Below, piece by piece: positions 35,650 through 45,058 of a stretch of 64,000 nt of DNA. How positions within the stretch are numbered: the stretch's first letter is position 1; the number at the start of each line of letters is the position of its first letter. Source of the DNA: Acipenser ruthenus (taxonomy: Eukaryota; Chordata; Actinopteri; Acipenseriformes; Acipenseridae); assembly GCF_902713425.1 (NCBI RefSeq), contig NC_081201.1, forward strand, positions 15,348,862-15,412,861, in the 5' to 3' direction. Below the pieces are notes generated by a model. That model worked only from the letters and a program-made list of their open reading frames with translations, did no database searches and was not told the DNA's origin. The position numbers were made by a program, and so were the translations under genes.

Positions 35650-36327
35650 ATGACTCACTCCCAGAAAATGTTTCTGATACCACAACATCAACTCGATAGA
35701 CTTCGACAGCCTGAGCCCCAGCACCCCGAGCCTATTAAAAAAGCAGTTGAAAGCCAACTTGACTCTGAAATGAAAAGCATTCTACTTAGAACTGACATCA
35801 GTGACCATGAGAAAGTTAAGCTATACACCAGCTCCTTACAGAGATATCTAACCTTGCTTAAACAGAGTGAAAAAGAGTTTAATACCCTGACATTAATTAC
35901 ACCCCCCTCTGAGGAAACGGCCCAACCGGCAGCAGAATCTGAATCTAAGATAGTGACTGCTGTTATGAGTAGCGTTCCCTCCAGATCTAAGAAAAATGCT
36001 AATTTTATTTTAAATGCTATGTCTCAGAATGCTTTGGTTACCTCATGGAATGATCAAGGGGAATTCATTCTTAGGGGCAAGAACATTAGAGGGTCGCATA
36101 TGGTTGATTTAATCAGGGCTGCAACGGGGCATACCCATATCCCTGTACATAGGTTACCTATAGGATGGGCCGAATTCATCAAAGGTTTGTCTGTAATAAA
36201 TGTCCCCTATTCTACAGTACCTAATTCTCAAACACGACAACTCATAGAAGCTTATAAAAAACGACCCTTAGAGACCCATATGCATAAGAAGCAGAAAAAA
36301 AGGCAGCAGTTATGGGAAACTTATTAA
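35650..36327 (+). CDS. Conserved Polinton protein of unknown function
   Basis: A 225-residue frame. The N-terminal half is Gln/Glu-rich and helical (ISDHEKVKLYTSSLQRYLTLL). The C-terminal half has FILRGKNIRGSHMVDLIRAATG and GWAEFIKGLSVINVPYSTVPN, and ends in a Lys/Arg-rich tail. Proteins with the G-x-I-x-GS-x-x-x-DLI pattern recur in the capsid-ATPase block of Mavericks, but I know no proven function. The frame looks whole. It is the last plus-strand gene. An AATAAA follows at about 36,491. Confidence 0.6.
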   Translation: MTHSQKMFLIPQHQLDRLRQPEPQHPEPIKKAVESQLDSEMKSILLRTDISDHEKVKLYTSSLQRYLTLLKQSEKEFNTLTLITPPSEETAQPAAESESKIVTAVMSSVPSRSKKNANFILNAMSQNALVTSWNDQGEFILRGKNIRGSHMVDLIRAATGHTHIPVHRLPIGWAEFIKGLSVINVPYSTVPNSQTRQLIEAYKKRPLETHMHKKQKKRQQLWETY

Positions 36328-36539
36328 GATGTTACTGTTTTTATTGAGTTTACATATCTTTACATTTTGTTGTATATTCATGCAAATGCTGTGTAAACAT
36401 TGTCTGATACATTTTGTTGTATATTCATGCAAATGTTATATAAACAATGTCTGATATATATGTATATATATATATATATGTCTTTACAGCAATAAAAATA
36501 TTTATTCACCATCTACATTGTCATAAGTTTTTTTGAAGA
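36328..36539. other. Convergence point of the Polinton gene blocks
   Basis: About 210 bp between the last plus-strand and last minus-strand genes. A 30-bp stretch with ACATTTTGTTGTATATTCATGCAAATG occurs twice (about 36,362 and 36,410). A TA run and AATAAAAATATTTATT, usable as poly(A) signals on both strands, are also present. Confidence 0.6.
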
Positions 36540-37093
36540 TTAACTTTCATAACATTTTTTAAAATCATGATGAGTCTTGACACACTGCACGCATGAAAAT
36601 ATATTTATACAGTTCTGTTTTATAGGGTTAGACATACAACGTATAAATTGGGACACCATCAGATCATTTTTGTTTAAATCAGAGCTGTAGAGCGCCATAA
36701 CCTCAGGGTAAGTAAGTCCTTTGGCTCGATGATGTACAAAGAAAACACAGTGATGGCCGCAGGTCGTGGTCATAAGACCTTGTAGAGGCTGATTATTGTA
36801 CACTGTTTGTTTGGCGTTGTTGTCTAAAAAGTTTGAGATAGTCTTAGGAAAATAAATAAAATCTGGAGGGTTACCGTAAGAATAAAAAAACTCTCCCTGT
36901 CCCTCTTCTTTTAGATAAATCCCTAGCCAGTGTTCTCCCGGATAATTCTGGGGGTCAGTGTTGACAATGAGTATCGCCGGCAGTTTTTTTTTATTTTTCC
37001 TTTAGGTAGTTGATCACTAGCTAGAACCCCATAAAAATACTTTGCAGTCAATGGGTTGCTGGATAGCAATGCTGTAAGCTGAGTGGTATTCAT
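36540..37093 (-). pseudogene. Adenain-like cysteine protease (fossil)
   Basis: Starts MNTTQLTALLSSNPLTAKYF, the usual N-terminus of the adenovirus-type maturation protease, followed by GVLASDQLP. The catalytic His block reads GEHWLGIYL and the catalytic Cys block TTCGHHCVFF. The enzyme would cut virion precursors, and a matching cleavage site is visible in the pVI-like protein. The gene looks broken, with about one or two breaks. Confidence 0.83.
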
Positions 37094-37124
37094 TTTTAAA
37101 AGGATCAATGTTGTATCAAACTTT

Positions 37125-38426
37125 TCAGTAATCAAAGAGAACAGCTCTTTGGTGGGAAACCTCAATCACGTTCTCAAAAACAGCATAAACAATCATATTC
37201 ACAGTCTCTGGCAGAGCATTGGCAAAACGCATTTCAAGGCGCATATTACCATTTTTCACTAAGGAAAAATGATCTCCACATTCTTGATCAAGGGTCAAAT
37301 CAAATGCATAGAGCGTATAGCCTCTAATAAAGTCTGACATATCAATTATCAGCGGTTTGTCTTTGAGATGTCTACCCGTGGCTTGTATTAGACTGTAATA
37401 TTCCCTGACGGGGTTGTGTCTTGCTGTATAGTGGGGTTGTAAAGGTTTTGAGGGGACTTGTTCACCATCGACGTACATAGCTATAAAGTTCCCTGCATAG
37501 TGTTTAAAGTTAAAAGGGTTTTTAGCGTAGGAACCACTAAAAGCGTCATTATCTGTTAAACCAATAACCACAAACTTTGGTAACTGCCCCAGAAACAAAT
37601 TCTCCTGATTACAGACCCTGCTCCCTCTAGGAATACTAAAAACTTTCATAGACACTCTATCAATAGGATATCTGGCATTAGAGGTCATCAAGGCCTGAGC
37701 TTGGGCAATTCTGACCTCAGGGGACACTTTTACTTTTTTAATATAGAGAGAGGCTTCTAAAATTTTAAGTTTGAACTCTTCTGCGGCATCAGACATTAAA
37801 CAAAAAGTGTCATTGGCCCTCACCATTTTAATTTTGAGGTCAATACCATTTAGCATGAGTTTCTCTTGAAAAAATATATCCGCATGCAGTGGTCCTAAAA
37901 GTTCAACGGTATGGCTCATTCTGGTAAAAGCATGCCGTTTAACTAGACCTTCATTAGCCCCTGCAGGATCAGCCTCATCCATGTGTCCTGGGGTATCTTT
38001 GTAAAACAACCCGCAGTGAATTGAGATTCTAGAGTGTCCTTACTAAAGTTTAGCATTGCTTCTATAATGCTGCGGTAAGGATAAGTATTACTGCTTTGAC
38101 TAAGCGATTTCCTAAAGTTATATCCATTGTGAAAACATGGTAGCTACAGGGTAATTGATAATACCAACTATACTGCCTCCAACTAAATCGGCGCCATCAG
38201 CCCTAGTAATTTTGCATGAAAGTCTTAAAAGAGTATTATTCAAATCAAGATAATCTTCCCCATTTCCCGCTATGTAAAATTCGAGTGGGGCCGTGTCAGA
38301 CAAGGCAGACAGGGGGGGAATTTCCACATAAAGGTTTTTTTCAATACTTGTCTGGGTATAAGGTATAGTAAACAGATCCAATTCTGATTTCACACATTCT
38401 TGAGACATATGATGTACCAGCGTCAT
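37125..38426 (-). pseudogene. Double jelly-roll major capsid protein (hexon-like, fossil)
   Basis: Starts MTLVHHMSQECVKSELDLF and carries the Polinton capsid blocks PPLSALSDTAPLEFYIAGNGEDYLDL, MFYKDTPGHMDEAD, LPKFVVIGLTDNDAFSG, NPFNFKHYAGNFIAMYVDG and DLTLDQECGDHFSLV. The family is annotated in animals as F54H12.2-like and forms the pseudo-hexagonal capsomers. It lies just upstream of the protease and downstream of the pVI-like gene. It looks broken, with about one break. Confidence 0.87.
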
Positions 38427-38429
38427 GAT

Positions 38430-38879
38430 TTAAAAGATCTTTTTCGTTGTTCTGGGAGTCTTTGGTTTCTTACTCCTTCTCCGATTACCGCTACTAAATG
38501 ACCTCAATGTAGCTGGTTTAGCCTTTTTGTGTGGATGATAGCGAGATCCTGGGGGTTTGCTACGTTTTCTCTTGTATCCTCTGGACATCACCATCAATCC
38601 CTCCCCTGACTGGCTCTTGTTGTGGCTATGAGGGTTATGACTTGTTAGGACATTTGACACTACGTCACTAACAATATTTTTAGCTGCTGATTTAAAATGA
38701 GGTTTAACTATTTCAAAACCCCTTCTAAGTAACGGTAAAGCTTTTCTGAAAAGACTTCTAAAAATACCCCCTATACCCGCTCCGTACATTACATGAGCTC
38801 CAGAAAATCCAGGCAAACCATTACCGGCTTGATTTTTGTAATAATTAATATAAGTATTGACATATCCATTAGGGCCCAT
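38430..38879 (-). CDS. pVI-like minor virion protein
   Basis: About 150 residues from MGPNGYVNTYINYY. A Gly-rich N-terminus is followed by an amphipathic helical stretch (GGIFRSLFRKALPLLRRGFE) and a Lys/Arg-rich tail (KKPKTPRTTKK). The segment MYGA/GIGG fits the adenain cleavage rule (M/I/L)xGx/G, and its placement just before the amphipathic helix mirrors adenovirus pVI, a membrane-lytic and DNA-linked protein. The frame looks whole and ends 4 bp before the capsid gene begins. Confidence 0.65.
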   Translation of the reverse strand: MGPNGYVNTYINYYKNQAGNGLPGFSGAHVMYGAGIGGIFRSLFRKALPLLRRGFEIVKPHFKSAAKNIVSDVVSNVLTSHNPHSHNKSQSGEGLMVMSRGYKRKRSKPPGSRYHPHKKAKPATLRSFSSGNRRRSKKPKTPRTTKKIF

Positions 38880-38885
38880 TTTCAA

Positions 38886-39722
38886 TTAGGTGTAAAAAAG
38901 AGGCTTTACAGGTCGGAAATGCAACTTCACTACAACCTTCCCAAAACGGAATGGCACTAACTTGTTTTGATCCGTCTTAATTTGTATAGTTAACGTGTCA
39001 AAGTTGGTCTTGCTGAGGGGTACGTAATGAGGTCTGTCGTAAGTTACCGTGATTATATCGTTGTTTTTGCCTTTAATAGGGACATACCTTAGAAGAGGCA
39101 CGTAACTATCTCCAACGGCTTGATGTGTAATGATATCAGTATAGACATACAGGGTATAAAATCCTGCTCTGATATCGGCTGGGTAGAGGGTCCTCAAATG
39201 AGCACTATACACTTTAGCCTCAATAAGGCCCAATAGTTCAATAGTTTCACCCTTTATAGTCTCACGAAACCCCAACATTTGTCCGAGATGTTCTTTGGCA
39301 TAAATCATATATGGCGTAGTACTTTTTATATAAATTCGTCTTTCTATAGGTTTATAGACTAATTTCAAATCATTTTTATATTGTTCATCGGGAGCTTTGT
39401 CACCTTTCTGATCTAGTCCTTTTCCGAGCATGGCATCGTTCATAGCCGTTATTACATCCTGAAGGGTCTCATAATATCCTTTTGGTATAGTATAATCACG
39501 TTTTACCGCATTTTCTATATCATAAGTAATAAAAGTGCTGTCTTTAAGGCTTATATTATCCCAGGTATGGGGATATTGAATCTCTGCTAAGCAAACTTCC
39601 CATTTTCCCGGTAGATTCAGTGTTTTAACCAATTTGATAGTAAAATTGGATATAGCGTTTTTAGGGAAAACATCCTGTGAAGCGTTACTAGGCAGAGTTA
39701 CATAAAAAGAGTCTTGAGACAT
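38886..39722 (-). CDS. Penton-like single jelly-roll minor capsid protein
   Basis: A frame of about 278 residues from MSQDSFYVTLPSNASQDVFP. NTISNFTIKL-type (here NAISNFTIKLVKTLNLPGKW), VCLAEIQYPHTW and LGFRETIKGETIELLG blocks match the Polinton minor capsid protein that forms pentameric vertices. It lies in the same reading frame directly after the integrase. The start was chosen at the Met preceding the conserved N-terminal block. The frame looks whole. Confidence 0.82.
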   Translation of the reverse strand: MSQDSFYVTLPSNASQDVFPKNAISNFTIKLVKTLNLPGKWEVCLAEIQYPHTWDNISLKDSTFITYDIENAVKRDYTIPKGYYETLQDVITAMNDAMLGKGLDQKGDKAPDEQYKNDLKLVYKPIERRIYIKSTTPYMIYAKEHLGQMLGFRETIKGETIELLGLIEAKVYSAHLRTLYPADIRAGFYTLYVYTDIITHQAVGDSYVPLLRYVPIKGKNNDIITVTYDRPHYVPLSKTNFDTLTIQIKTDQNKLVPFRFGKVVVKLHFRPVKPLFYT

Positions 39723-40851
39723 CTTGAATAATGTTTTAAGTGTAATTAAATACACTCTGTACTTGTTAAGATCCACCACCTGATGCCCCGCGACCCAACT
39801 GTTAAATTTTTCAGGCCACCCGGCCCATTTTATGAGATAAGACTTTTTGCCATTTTCCTTTTTCTCAGCAACTATCTTCTCTATCCTAAACAACCTATCA
39901 GTCTTGACATTTATTTTCTGCAATTCTGGTTCATAAAAGGTGCCCATTATAGGCTCTCCATCATAATCACATAGTTTATACACAGGTGGAAATCTTGGTA
40001 TACATTCTGTTATAGTAAAAATCTCTGCTGTAAACGTCTGTTCATAGCCTTTTATAAAGGGAGCTCTTAACTTTGAAATTCTTACGCTGTCACCAACGGC
40101 AAACTTAAACTTTATATGTTTAGGGCTTTTCTTCTTAGAGTATAAAGTTTTAAACACTTTAAATGAATTATCTTCATTAACTTCTGAAGGTTTCATTTGA
40201 ATACTACGGTGGAAGGAGTTGTTATAAGCCTGTACCATTTCTTGTAGTTTATCCATATACTTGTGAGTGTTAAAAGCGGTGAAATATTTCCACATTTTTG
40301 TTTTCAGAGTCCTGTTGTATCTCTCAACAATAGATGCTTTTAGTTCATTCCCCGTGGTAAAGTGTAGAATATTATGTTTTTTTTAGCATGTGCTGAAATG
40401 CTTTGTTTAGAAATTCTGCCCCTTTATCAGTTTGTAGTTTTTTAGGTTTCCTACCAGCGCTGATGATCCTCTTGAACGCCTCTGTCACCGTCTTAGATGA
40501 CTTATTTTTCAAAGGTAATACCCATGCATATTTGGATAAGATATCTATACATGTTAACATGTACTTATAACCTCCATTTTCTTTTGACAAGCTAGACATA
40601 TCCACTAAATCAGCTTGCCATTGTGTATCGATATTAGATACAAATACGGTGTTTCTTTTAAAGTTTATTTTAGAGGGCTTATGCAACGTATATGAGTCTT
40701 GCTCTGATAAAAAGTCAGTTAAGACCCTCTCAGAGACTTTAGGCCCCTCAGACCTCAGAGCTCTTTGAAGAGTCTGTAAACCCCCTAAACCTCCAGGATT
40801 TGAGGGATCGTAGTATATTTTTTCATACGCTGATGTGTCATCTTTAACCAA
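39723..40851 (-). pseudogene. Retrovirus-like integrase with chromodomain (fossil)
   Basis: A conserved N-terminal IYYDPSNPGGLGGLQTLQRA block precedes the catalytic core: Asp in QADLVDM, Asp in LQTDKGAEF and Glu in ASIVERYNRT. After HRSIQMKPSEVN comes an SH3-like FAVGDSVRISK segment and a chromodomain (YLIKWAGWPEKFNSWV). The chromodomain may guide integration to marked chromatin. Polinton integrases of this kind make 6-bp duplications, as seen here. It looks broken, with about one break. Confidence 0.88.
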
Positions 40852-40946
40852 AATAACACAACTGCGACAAATATGACTTTCAAAAAGTTTTTATTCAAAG
40901 TTTATCATAACACCTCAGAGATATGTGTGAAGTTCAAAAGTTTTAT

Positions 40947-41423
40947 TCACAGTTTATCAAGAAGATTAGGACATTTTAGAAGACCTATAAAGTTTTTACA
41001 CAAACATTCATGATTAGTCACTAAATAATCCACGACATTTTGCACAACTATCAATATATCTTCATCTCTTAAAAACCTGGCCATGTTATAAAAACATACA
41101 TCAGTCACATAAGCATACAAAACAATGATATGTGTACATTTGCAATCTTCTATTTCATCAAACATTTTAGGTAATATATTCATTAAAAATGCATTTAAGG
41201 GTTTACAGTGTTTTACATGTGTATTTACCAACTCTGACCATTCTTGAGCATCAATATCTTTACGGATTAAATCAGTTACACTTTTTAAATTGTTGAACAT
41301 TTTTACATTTACGGGGATCAGGTTTTGAAAGAGTCTCTTGCAAGCCACTTTCTCAGCTATTAACTCAAACAGCAGCCCCTCCATGGTTTTCCTCAGTTTT
41401 GCTGGAGTCTGGACGTTCCCCAT
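40947..41423 (-). CDS. Candidate Bcl-2/E1B-19K-like accessory protein
   Basis: A frame of about 158 residues from MGNVQTPAKLRK, all-helical in character. A central hydrophobic helix (CTHIIVLYAYVTDVCFYNM) is followed by VVDYLVTNHECLCKNF, which resembles the BH1-alpha5-BH2 order of Bcl-2 proteins (the Y-L-x3-H/L-x3-W region). No clear BH3 or GGW signature is seen, so the call is tentative. Apoptosis inhibitors of this fold occur in adenoviruses, and related accessory genes have been reported in adintoviruses. It overlaps the end of the upstream gene by about 59 bp. The frame looks whole. Confidence 0.35.
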   Translation of the reverse strand: MGNVQTPAKLRKTMEGLLFELIAEKVACKRLFQNLIPVNVKMFNNLKSVTDLIRKDIDAQEWSELVNTHVKHCKPLNAFLMNILPKMFDEIEDCKCTHIIVLYAYVTDVCFYNMARFLRDEDILIVVQNVVDYLVTNHECLCKNFIGLLKCPNLLDKL

Positions 41424-42051
41424 TTTCAAAGTCACAGGCCCCGTAATATGCTAATGGAGCGCGAGGGTTTGTAAAACTGCGATGGTAGAAAGCTTTGGTT
41501 ATTTTGTTAACAATGTCTCGGGTCTTGTCATCCAGGGTTTCTTGTAGATGAATCAGTTTACGTCTAATGCTGTGTTCTGGTCTTAGCTCTGTTAAAATAT
41601 CTTCCACCAGTTTCTGAAGTTTTGTCAAAGATGGATGAAAATTGAAACAAGCTAGAGCTTTAGCCACCAGAAGCTTCAGCCACGGGACGTGTATTTTTTC
41701 TAGTATTTCTTCAAAATGTTGATCAAAATAATTGGGGGCCACTTCAAAAAGGCAGCTGTGTCTCAGCTGGCTCGGGTGGTCAATTTCGCAACCACGGCAA
41801 TTTTTCACCATATCACGGTCAATGATCACTTCCAATAGAGAAGCCACGAGACCCATAGAGATCTTTAATACTTTTTCAAAAGAGATGCCTAAGCCCCCGT
41901 CAACGTCGTCAGACTCTGCAGGGTTGAGGAGCGGGACATTTTCAAAGTCTTTTATAAGCTGGGTCATTTCTTCACTGGTCCAATCCATCTCAAGATCGCA
42001 AGGTTCAAGAATGGCATTTTCAGAGAAGTATCTAAAGTTTGCAGAAGCCAT
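41365..42051 (-). CDS. Polinton accessory protein with Cys/His motif (unknown)
   Basis: A 228-residue frame from MASANFRYFSENAILEP, with an acidic N-terminal third. A CRGCEIDHPSQLRHSC motif near residue 90 offers C-x2-C...H-x-C ligands. A helical domain (FEEILEKIHVPWLKLLVAKALACF) and a Ser/Glu-rich tail follow. I recall similar GC-x2-DHPSQ-x2-H-x-C proteins in fish viral elements but cannot name a function. The frame looks whole. Confidence 0.5.
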   Translation of the reverse strand: MASANFRYFSENAILEPCDLEMDWTSEEMTQLIKDFENVPLLNPAESDDVDGGLGISFEKVLKISMGLVASLLEVIIDRDMVKNCRGCEIDHPSQLRHSCLFEVAPNYFDQHFEEILEKIHVPWLKLLVAKALACFNFHPSLTKLQKLVEDILTELRPEHSIRRKLIHLQETLDDKTRDIVNKITKAFYHRSFTNPRAPLAYYGACDFENGERPDSSKTEENHGGAAV

Positions 42052-42240
42052 GGTGTCAGACTCCTTCAATCAAAAGGGCATGTGGGGGAGCCCCTTTAGT
42101 ATGCTCCCCAAGATTAGGTTTCGGCCTATGAGGGTGTTGACGCCTCAGGCACCGTGGGGGATCCTTTGAGATGACCTATCAGAGATCCTTGAATGGGTGG
42201 TCCTTGAGGCGCCGCCCCTAGGGGCGTTTTCAGAGTTACC

Positions 42241-42645
42241 CTAAAACATCCGCCCCTCTCTCTCATTGATGTTTGTTTTCAGTTCAGTCCACATAGGAGG
42301 TTGTACAGTACACAGAGGATCCTTGGGACGGATGCTTGAAGGCCCCTTGCTTGGACTCTCTCTTGAAACTTTTTTACAAGCCGTGGTTTCTTTTGCCTCT
42401 GTGGAAGGGCTAATGTGCATTTTTTTAAAGGCTTTTATAAGTTCAGACATTTGCCGATCCTCAAGATCCACTTTCTCTGAGCAGCAACTAACAACGGTAT
42501 GAGACATCTTGTGTAACACTCTAATAAACTGCCCAAATATTTTCCTCCTTTTTATGAGGTCTGAAAAACATGCCCAGACTTGCCCCTTTAAAAAACAAAA
42601 ACCCATCGTAGTCTCCATCTGTTCAACCTTTTGCTCAAACACCAT
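42241..42645 (-). CDS. Polinton small protein (unrecognised)
   Basis: A 134-residue frame from MVFEQKVEQMETTMGFCF, first in the minus-strand block. It has a helical N-terminus (SDLIKRRKIFGQFIRVLHKM) and a basic, Ser/Pro-rich C-terminal half (SRESPSKGPSSIRPKDP). No family is recognised. A GC-rich segment (42,120-42,235) with GGCGCCGCC separates it from the next gene and may be a promoter. Confidence 0.45.
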   Translation of the reverse strand: MVFEQKVEQMETTMGFCFLKGQVWACFSDLIKRRKIFGQFIRVLHKMSHTVVSCCSEKVDLEDRQMSELIKAFKKMHISPSTEAKETTACKKVSRESPSKGPSSIRPKDPLCTVQPPMWTELKTNINEREGRMF

Positions 42646-42715
42646 ACCACCTTGATTCTCTGAAACCCCCGGTAAGCTTAATATTTATTTTTTATTTATT
42701 AATGTTTTAAGAAAA

Positions 42716-42800
42716 ACTGTTGTGGCTGAGTGGTTAAGGCGAAGGACTTAAGATCCTTTTGACTCAATTGTCAGCGTGGGTTCGAATCCTACCAACAGTA
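42716..42800 (+). tRNA. tRNA-Leu(TAA) carried by the Polinton
   Basis: A complete type II cloverleaf. The acceptor ACTGTTG/CAACAGT pairs over 7 bp, and A73 is the Leu discriminator. The D arm GCTGAGTGGTTAAGGC also forms the A box (TGGCTGAGTGG). The anticodon stem AAGGA/TCCTT is perfect around CTTAAGA (anticodon TAA). A long variable arm pairs TGAC with GTCA. The T arm GTGGG/CCTAC has a consensus B box GGTTCGAATCC. A T-rich terminator (TTATTTTATTTT) follows. It decodes UUA, a codon favoured by the AT-rich Polinton genes. It lies between the last gene and the right inverted repeat, so it travels with the element. Confidence 0.88.
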
Positions 42801-42874
42801 ATTATTTTATTTTCAAACTCTTTTACATTTATAAATATTTAATGTTTATAAGCACTTGTTAAATACAAAGGGTC

Positions 42875-42879
<5 letters not shown>

Positions 42880-42932
<53 letters not shown>
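42880..42932 (+). repeat. TA microsatellite
   Basis: A pure (TA)n run of about 50 bp just inside the Polinton right inverted repeat. Confidence 0.9.
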
Positions 42933-42934
<2 letters not shown>

Positions 42935-42957
42935 ATACCAATATTCCATACGCCTAT

Positions 42958-43071
42958 ATAAAATCCCCGCCCCCTCATTATATATTCATAAATTCATACC
43001 TATAAGGTCAAAAAAAGGTCAAAAGGGTCATAAATTAGACTTTTGACATAAGCTATAGTAATATTACCACT
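42958..43071 (-). repeat. Polinton right terminal inverted repeat
   Basis: The reverse complement of 26032-26182, less the left-end 37-bp duplication. It ends GTAATATTACCACT, followed by GCCTTC. Confidence 0.92.
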
Positions 43072-43777
43072 GCCTTCTGCCATAACAGACCTCCATGCAG
43101 TTGTAAGTACTCTTAATTCTCCACAGATGTTTCATAATGGGTTAAAGTAGAACACAAAAATTGGTAATTTTCATTACAGGAGGATGATGATGAAGACACC
43201 TTGTCAGCTGCCACAGAGAGGGAAGATACAGAGAGACCTATTGAGGTTCACACCTTAAAAGTAACATCTAACAGTTGATGATAGTGTTGTACCAAAAATA
43301 AAACTTGCACATTCTTTTTCTGTAAGAGCGAAAAAGATGCTGGAAATTACAATGAGGAAGAGGGTCCATCCACCTCCACAGCACAACTTACCTCAGTAAG
43401 ATGTTGTTCAGCATTGGCCCATGACTTACAATGAAACTAAGTAGACCTGGCACTGTGAAATTCAATGTCATTGTTTTGTGTTCCTATAGCTCCCTGTGAA
43501 ACAGCTGTACAAGGTGTACTTAAATAAACAAATTGAAAAATGTAATTTAGAAATGGACCACATAAGGCTGCAGATGCGAAAGGCAAAACTAGAAATACAA
43601 CTGCTGGAACATCAGTTAAAGGTGGGTGAGGTGCCCACAGGTGGATGATGTTACTTGTTTGAACAACATAAAAAATATTAACTACTGTACTGCATTTGTA
43701 CTTGCAGGAAATAAAGAAGACTTAATAAAAAGAAAGGCATATTGTCTTTATTTGACACTGGGGAGGTGATGGGTCAG

Positions 43778-45058
43778 TCAGAAATGATGGTAGCATATTG
43801 TGTCTCTGACTGCTCTTCCATCTCGTGCGTCAGCAGGGTGGTCAGGATCATTATCAGGATCGTTCACTGGTTGAGTAGGACATTGTTCTCCTCTAATTGT
43901 GGCAATGTTGTGGAGAATCACACATGCCACAATAATGTCACATGCCCTTTCTGGGGTGACCCTGAGCCTACGAAGGCACTGGAACCGGGCCTTGAGCATC
44001 CCAATGGTCATCTCTACCCTGGCTCGTGTCCTGCAGTGAGCCAAGTTATAATGTTGCTGCGGGCCGGGCTCAGGATCAGAGTAAGGGGTCAGCAAATAGG
44101 GCTGGCAGGGGTACCCTCTGTCACCGAGCAGGTAACCATCGAACTCTCCTATGATAATACGAGGATACAGTTTAAATTTTCAGTTGCAATAGGAGGAAAC
44201 AAAATATTGATTATGATAGGATATAGCTATATATATATAAACTCACCACAGGCAAATCTAGCACTCAGTGTACACTCACGAAACATTCGCGAGTCATGCA
44301 CAGACCCAGGCCACTTTGCTTCCACGTTGCTGATGATGTGGGCTGCATCACATATGATCTTCACAGTGCAGAACAGTAATTAGCTGCAGTAGCTGTATTG
44401 TGAAGTATCTTTCATTTGGAATGCTAAAGGCTACACATTAATGCTGTGGAAAGACTTCCTATTCACATAATCTCCTTCATTTACTGAAGGAGCTATGATA
44501 GGAATATGAGTGCCATCTATGCAGCCAATCACACCTGGAAACCCTAAAATATATCAAATTAACTGATTAGTGCTTCAGGTCTCAAAGCTTCATACTAAAT
44601 AAATTAATTATTGCTTAGACTGATACCTGCAATTCTGTGGAATTCTTCTTTGATGAGTCTTGTAGGTCTGTGACTTGGGAACACCACAAAAGTGTACAGT
44701 AAAACGTTTCAGTGCTAGAGTCACATTTCTGACAGCCCGACAGACGGTTGCCTTGGAAATATGCTCAGCGTCACCGATGTTATATATTAAACTCCCGTTG
44801 GCAAAAAAACGAAGTGCAACACAAAGAATTTGTTCCGAACTGAGAGCATGTCCACGATGTGTCATATGAACGATATGAGGGCTGAGAATATTGTTCAGAT
44901 CAATGATCGATTGAGCAGAAAAACGGTAACGTAAACAGATGATCATCAGGGAATGATAAAACATCCAAGCGGGGTCTGATCACCCTCTCCCGACGGAGAT
45001 TTCTGCGGAGTATTTGTGCTTCAATATCAACTGGCTCTTCAAGAAAAGGACACGCCAT
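43778..45058 (-). pseudogene. HARBI1-type DDE transposase (copy 5)
   Basis: Four exons as in copy 1, with the shared frameshift and the copy 3-type HPAD insertion. A 12-bp piece of intron beside exon 2 is missing near 44,433 relative to other copies. Confidence 0.83.

Larger units (their letters stand above)
26032..43071. mobile_element. Polinton/Maverick (adintovirus-like) element, fossil
   Basis: A 17,040-bp element bounded by 6-bp GCCTTC duplications (26026-26031, 43072-43077), the Polinton hallmark, and inverted ends beginning AGTAGTAATATTACTATAGC. Plus-strand genes fill the left half (early multi-exon gene, PolB, ATPase, two small genes). Minus-strand genes fill the right half (protease, double jelly-roll capsid, pVI-like, penton-like, integrase with chromodomain, accessory genes). 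A tRNA-Leu gene lies near the right end. The set matches the adintovirus group of virus-like Polintons of fish. It looks broken, with about half a dozen breaks over the element, yet its ends and target duplications are exact, so it is fairly young. It sits inside Harbinger copy 5. Confidence 0.95.
24835..43725 (+). pseudogene. Harbinger MYB/SANT-like protein gene (copy 5), split
   Basis: Exons 1-3 and the start of exon 4 lie at 24835-26031. The rest of exon 4 to exon 8 lies at 43072-43725, with the Polinton between. The same three TAA codons are in exon 1, so the gene was already dead before the Polinton arrived. Confidence 0.83.
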
